NCBI GenBank assembly: GCA_003217735.2
Contig: CP031592.1
Span: 39,855 to 103,854, forward strand
Direction: 5' to 3'
Source: Marinibacterium anthonyi
GTDB lineage: Bacteria > Pseudomonadota > Alphaproteobacteria > Rhodobacterales > Rhodobacteraceae
DNA length: 64,000 bases
This document shows, in pieces, positions 60,996-64,000 of the stretch. The translations under genes and the position numbers were made by a program. Each line of letters starts with the position of its first letter. Position 1 is the first letter of the stretch. Under the pieces are notes generated by a model. It did no database searches. It was not told where the DNA came from and was given only the letters and a program-made list of their open reading frames with translations.

Positions 60996-61997
60996 CTACC
61001 GCCGTTCCAGCCAATCCTTGAGCTCGCCCAGCAGCCGGGCGTCCACCTGATCGCCCGAGATCTCGATCCGCCCGCTCTCGGGCCAGTGCCGCAGCACCAG
61101 GCCGGACGTGATGTCATAGCGGGTCAGGTCGGGCAGCGGTTTCGCGGCGGCCTTCTCCGGCTTCGGGGCAGGGGGGGCGACAGCGGGCGCCAGCGCCGCC
61201 TGCAGCACGGCGATTTCCGCCTCGGCGCTCTGCGGATTGGCCTGGGCCAGACGGGCGCGCAGATCTTCCGCGCCGCCGTCCTCCAGCAGCTTCACCAGCG
61301 CCAGGCCCAGTTTCTCGGAAATCGCCCAGGGGTAGCGCAGGTCCCCGTCCAGCGCCTCGACCAGCCCGATGAAGGACCCGATCTTGGACCGCTTCGATCG
61401 CGTGACCGACCCGTAAAGCCCCTGCAGCGCGGCGCGCGGGCTGTCAAAGACGCCCTCGGCCACCGCGCGATGGGCAATGCGCGCGCGTTCGTAATGGCTG
61501 AGGTTGGCGCGGATCTCGTTCTCCTCGACCATCGCCACATAGGCCGCCTCGGCGCTTTCCGGAGCAATCACCAGCGCGCGCACGGTGGCGAACCGCGCCT
61601 CCCCGGTCTCCTCGTGCAGTCGGCGCAGCGCGGTCAGCCGCCGCCAGCCCGAGATGAGCCCGTAGCGGCCTGATCCGACCTTCACTACCTCCACCGGCGT
61701 CTGCTGCCCGCGCGCCCTGAGCGAGGCGATCAGCGCGCCCATCTCGTCCTCGTCCAGCTGGATCCGGTCGCGCACCAGGTGGCCGGCGGCGATGCTGTCG
61801 ATGGGCAGTGCCTCGATCAGCCGGCCCTCGTCCCGCGCCGATTGCAGGGCCGAGGACAGCTCGGCCAGGGCCGCGACGGAGGCCGCCTCGCCGGCCACCG
61901 AGGCAATGGGCACGGGTCCCAGCCCCGTCGAGGGGCTGAGCGTGGGGGCCGAGAGGTAATCCCCCTGGGCCGGGGTCAGTCGCTTGCGTTTTGCCAT
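60996..61997 (-). CDS. parB: ParB partition protein
   Basis: 333 residues. The N-terminal ParB/Srx-type domain has IEALPIDSIAAGHLVRDRIQLDEDEMGALIASLRARGQQTPVEV and ENEIRANLSHYERARIAHRAV; the middle helix-turn-helix region includes SKRSKIGSFIGLVEAL. It binds parS and works with ParA to separate plasmid copies. It lies downstream of parA on the same strand, separated by 145 bp that hold the second hairpin repeat. Confidence 0.88.
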   Translation of the reverse strand: MAKRKRLTPAQGDYLSAPTLSPSTGLGPVPIASVAGEAASVAALAELSSALQSARDEGRLIEALPIDSIAAGHLVRDRIQLDEDEMGALIASLRARGQQTPVEVVKVGSGRYGLISGWRRLTALRRLHEETGEARFATVRALVIAPESAEAAYVAMVEENEIRANLSHYERARIAHRAVAEGVFDSPRAALQGLYGSVTRSKRSKIGSFIGLVEALDGDLRYPWAISEKLGLALVKLLEDGGAEDLRARLAQANPQSAEAEIAVLQAALAPAVAPPAPKPEKAAAKPLPDLTRYDITSGLVLRHWPESGRIEISGDQVDARLLGELKDWLERR

Positions 61998-62040
61998 GTG
62001 GTGCCTCCTCTCCGATGCCGGTTCTTATTGTATGAACAGA

Positions 62041-62142
62041 GGGGGCGCTGCCCCCGTCCGCCGTTGGCGGACTCCCCCGGAGGTATTTGAACCAAGAAGA
62101 AGACAGGGGCGCGTCCTGCAGCTTCTTCTTGGCAAAAATACC
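62041..62142. repeat. Intergenic hairpin repeat, copy 2
   Basis: GGGGGCGCTGCCCCC (62041-62055), a small GTCCGCC/GGCGGAC stem, then GGTATTT ... CCAAGAAGAAG / CTTCTTCTTGG ... AAATACC, ending at the parA stop. It has the same order of parts as 10042-10146. Such elements recur in Rhodobacterales intergenic DNA and probably act as terminators. Confidence 0.7.
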
Positions 62143-63525
62143 TCATTCCGCCGCCTCCAGCATGTCCCGCCGCCAGGTTCCAATGAGCAGCCGTTTGAAA
62201 GCGGCGTAGGTGGCGTCGAAGGTCTCGCGGCCGCGGGCATAGGTCTCGCGGTTGAAGTCGCGGTAGTCGGCCTCGTAGATGCCTGACACCTGCTCACCCG
62301 CCTGGCCGATCAGCGCGGTGAAGTCCTGGCGGTGGGGCGACAGGGTGCGGCCCAGGTAGGCCTGGATCAGCGAGGCCATCTCGCCCTGTTGCGCACCGTC
62401 ATAGCGGGTGATCACCGCGCGCACCGCGTCCCATTCGAAATTGAGTTCCTCGCGCCCCAAGGCGCGGGCGGCGATGTTCTCGCCCTCCTCGATCGACTGG
62501 AAGGTGGAATGCAGCATGTCGAAGAACCGGCCCGTGCTGTCGAACTCCAGGAACGACGCACCGAGCGGCACCAGCAGGATATCCGCCGCCGCCAGCCCGT
62601 TGATCGTCAGGTAGCCCAGGGCAGGGGGGGTATCGAGGAAGACCACGTCGTATTCGTCCAGCACCCCGTCGGCCTCCAGCCGGTCGGTCAGCGCATCCCA
62701 CAGCTTCCAGCCCCGCGCCGCCATCCGCCAGACCGGGATCTGGAATTCCGCCCAGTACAGGTTCAGCTGGGCGCCGATCAGGTCGATGTTGGGCCAATGC
62801 GTCGGCTGGATCAGGTCCTTCGCCGTCATGTCGATCGCCGTGTCCAGCATCTCGTCCAGCGGCTGGGGGGCGTCGCCGCGGGCGGCGCGGGCGCGGTTTT
62901 CCTCGCGCAGGTGTTCGCCGTAATGGCGCGCGATCAGCGGGAAGGCGGTCTGCCATTCGTCCTCGACCTTCCCGCCGAAGATCGAGGTCATCGACCCCTG
63001 GCTGTCCAGGTCGATCACCAGGACCTTGTAGCCGTCCAGTGCCGCCGACATCGCCAGATGCGCCGCGGTGGATGTCTTGCCGACGCCGCCCTTGAAGTTC
63101 GCGACCGCCACCATCTTCGCCGGCAGGCCCTCGGGGCGGAAGGGCTTGTACTCCTTCGCGCGGGATCCTTCGGCGGCGAAATGGGCGCGCAGGCGCAGCA
63201 CCTCGTCCAGCGTGAACCACTTGGCGCCGGTCTCGGTTTCCGACCGGCCCTGGGGCAGGTCCGGGTTGGCCTTCAGCACGCGGCGGAAATGGGCCTGGGC
63301 GACCGGGATCAGGTAGCGCGTGATCTCCCACGTGGAAAACAGCCGCAGCGATTTGCGCCCTTCCGCATCCATCCCGCGCGAGGCCAGGTCGGCGCGTCCG
63401 CGCGCGCAGGCCTCGGCGATTTCGGCAAAGCCTTTCGTCGTCGTGGGGGCGGCCAGCTCGCCCAGGGCGGCATCGGCGTCGATGTTGAAATAGGGGGGAA
63501 GATCCCGTGCCAAATCCCGTGCCAT
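62143..63525 (-). CDS. parA: ParA partition ATPase
   Basis: 460 residues from ATG 63525 (MARDLARDLPPYFNIDAD); an upstream ATG at 63609 would add 28 residues. The N-terminal 120 residues hold a helix-turn-helix-type region (FSTWEITRYLIPVAQAHFRRVL). The deviant Walker A is ANFKGGVGKTSTAAHLA (KGGVGKT), followed by VIDLDSQGSMTS and Walker B VVFLDTPPALGYL. This is a type Ia ParA, which probably also represses its own promoter. The gene lies between the origin region and parB. Confidence 0.9.
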   Translation of the reverse strand: MARDLARDLPPYFNIDADAALGELAAPTTTKGFAEIAEACARGRADLASRGMDAEGRKSLRLFSTWEITRYLIPVAQAHFRRVLKANPDLPQGRSETETGAKWFTLDEVLRLRAHFAAEGSRAKEYKPFRPEGLPAKMVAVANFKGGVGKTSTAAHLAMSAALDGYKVLVIDLDSQGSMTSIFGGKVEDEWQTAFPLIARHYGEHLREENRARAARGDAPQPLDEMLDTAIDMTAKDLIQPTHWPNIDLIGAQLNLYWAEFQIPVWRMAARGWKLWDALTDRLEADGVLDEYDVVFLDTPPALGYLTINGLAAADILLVPLGASFLEFDSTGRFFDMLHSTFQSIEEGENIAARALGREELNFEWDAVRAVITRYDGAQQGEMASLIQAYLGRTLSPHRQDFTALIGQAGEQVSGIYEADYRDFNRETYARGRETFDATYAAFKRLLIGTWRRDMLEAAE

Positions 63526-63778
63526 GTCTTGTGTTCCGCTCGATATGCGCTGTTTTTCGGATTCTACCCCAAAAGGGCGCACATGGGAAGGATCGCGGCA
63601 CATGAGCATGCTTTTCTTAGCAAATTCAGGGCGTTTTCCGCCCTTATCCTGGCCTTCCGCAGGGGTGCTGCAAATTTTTTCGAAGTTATAATCTAGTTAT
63701 TTCAGTGTTAAGGCGTCGGACGGTTTCAGGCAAGCCTCTGATCCTCATGGCAAAAATCCGCAGCTGGCGGGGCAATGT

Positions 63779-63839
63779 GACTCTGAACCCCCGATAAAGC
63801 GACTCTGATCCCCCGATGAGATGACTCCGAACCCCCGAT
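63779..63839. repeat. Three iterons, 22-bp period
   Basis: GACTCTGAACCCCCGAT (63779), GACTCTGATCCCCCGAT (63801) and GACTCCGAACCCCCGAT (63823): 17-bp cores spaced exactly 22 bp, about two DNA turns. This regular spacing near parA is the mark of an iteron-controlled origin where the initiator binds. Confidence 0.85.
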
Positions 63840-63859
63840 CGTGCCGCTGGACGCGCCCA

Positions 63860-63868
63860 TGTGGATAA
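63860..63868 (-). promoter_or_regulatory. DnaA box
   Basis: TGTGGATAA, the exact reverse complement of the consensus TTATCCACA, lies 21 bp after the iterons. With the AT-rich stretch it completes a typical plasmid origin. Confidence 0.8.
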
Positions 63869-64000
63869 GTCTAGGGTGGCCGTCAATGAAACCACGAAAG
63901 CTCCGGGGGCATCCCCGAGGGCACAAGCCGGTCGCAGAGCCGGCAGAGGGCAGGCAGAATGAGCGGCGCAGGCACCGGCATGACCGGAGGCGGAGGGTTG

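Larger units (their letters stand above)
63526..64000. other. Plasmid origin region with AT-rich stretch
   Basis: 475 bp upstream of parA with no gene. It contains an AT-rich stretch (63666-63712), the iteron array and a DnaA box, with a TATAAT-like box near 63686 that may serve parA or the initiator gene. The replication initiator gene is not within the window and may lie just beyond its end. Confidence 0.7.

Noticed and set aside
1..64000. tRNA or rRNA genes
   Set aside because: No tRNA cloverleaf or conserved rRNA stretch was noticed on either strand.

Overview
The window looks like part of a large plasmid from a roseobacter-type alphaproteobacterium (Rhodobacteraceae). Three things suggest this: high GC content, a capsule and exopolysaccharide locus of the kind roseobacters carry on plasmids, and an iteron origin next to parA and parB. 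This placement comes from gene content and protein style, not from a database search.

Region 1 (1-27963) is a polysaccharide locus. On the minus strand lie yjbH, yjbF and yjbE relatives, a membrane-bound CapD/WbpM-type nucleotide-sugar dehydratase, and the kpsE and kpsT capsule export genes. The kpsM permease is divergent on the plus strand, followed by a family 2 glycosyltransferase. Further along are a hexapeptide acetyltransferase, a very large two-domain glycosyltransferase, two more glycosyltransferases, a sulfatase, an LpxL-like acyltransferase and five sulfotransferase-like P-loop proteins. A sixth lies at 59762-60835. The likely product is a sulfated surface polysaccharide exported by KpsMTE. 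A nest of broken insertion sequences (16096-18451) sits inside a disrupted DUF2793-like gene.

Region 2 (about 28000-59400) is a conjugation module. It starts with a solitary repC-like initiator whose leader carries a candidate antisense RNA. Then come two exported proteins and a virB operon: virB1, B2, B3, B4, a small lipoprotein, an unusual VirB5/transglycosylase chimera, virB5, an exported protein, then virB6, B8, B9, B10 and B11. A toxin-first toxin-antitoxin pair with paired palindromic operators, the VirD4 coupling protein, a MOB_P-like relaxase, a MobC-like accessory protein and a candidate oriT follow. Next come an orphan ParE-like toxin, antirestriction genes, an AraC regulator and ssb.

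Inside this module, at about 49519-56049, is the most striking object in the window: a 6.5 kb element bounded by 13-bp inverted repeats. It carries three overlapping tyrosine-recombinase-type genes and its own ArdC gene, and it has split a resident ardC gene in two. The broken N-terminal part lies at 56041-56769 and the missing C-terminal part at 49330-49578.

Region 3 (59762-64000) returns to the character of region 1: a sulfotransferase, parB with a parS-like palindrome beside it, parA, and an origin with three 22-bp-spaced iterons, an AT-rich stretch and a perfect DnaA box. The initiator for that origin is probably outside the window. Two separate replication modules, with sulfotransferase genes on either side of the conjugation block, suggest that a conjugative repC plasmid and a polysaccharide plasmid have fused.
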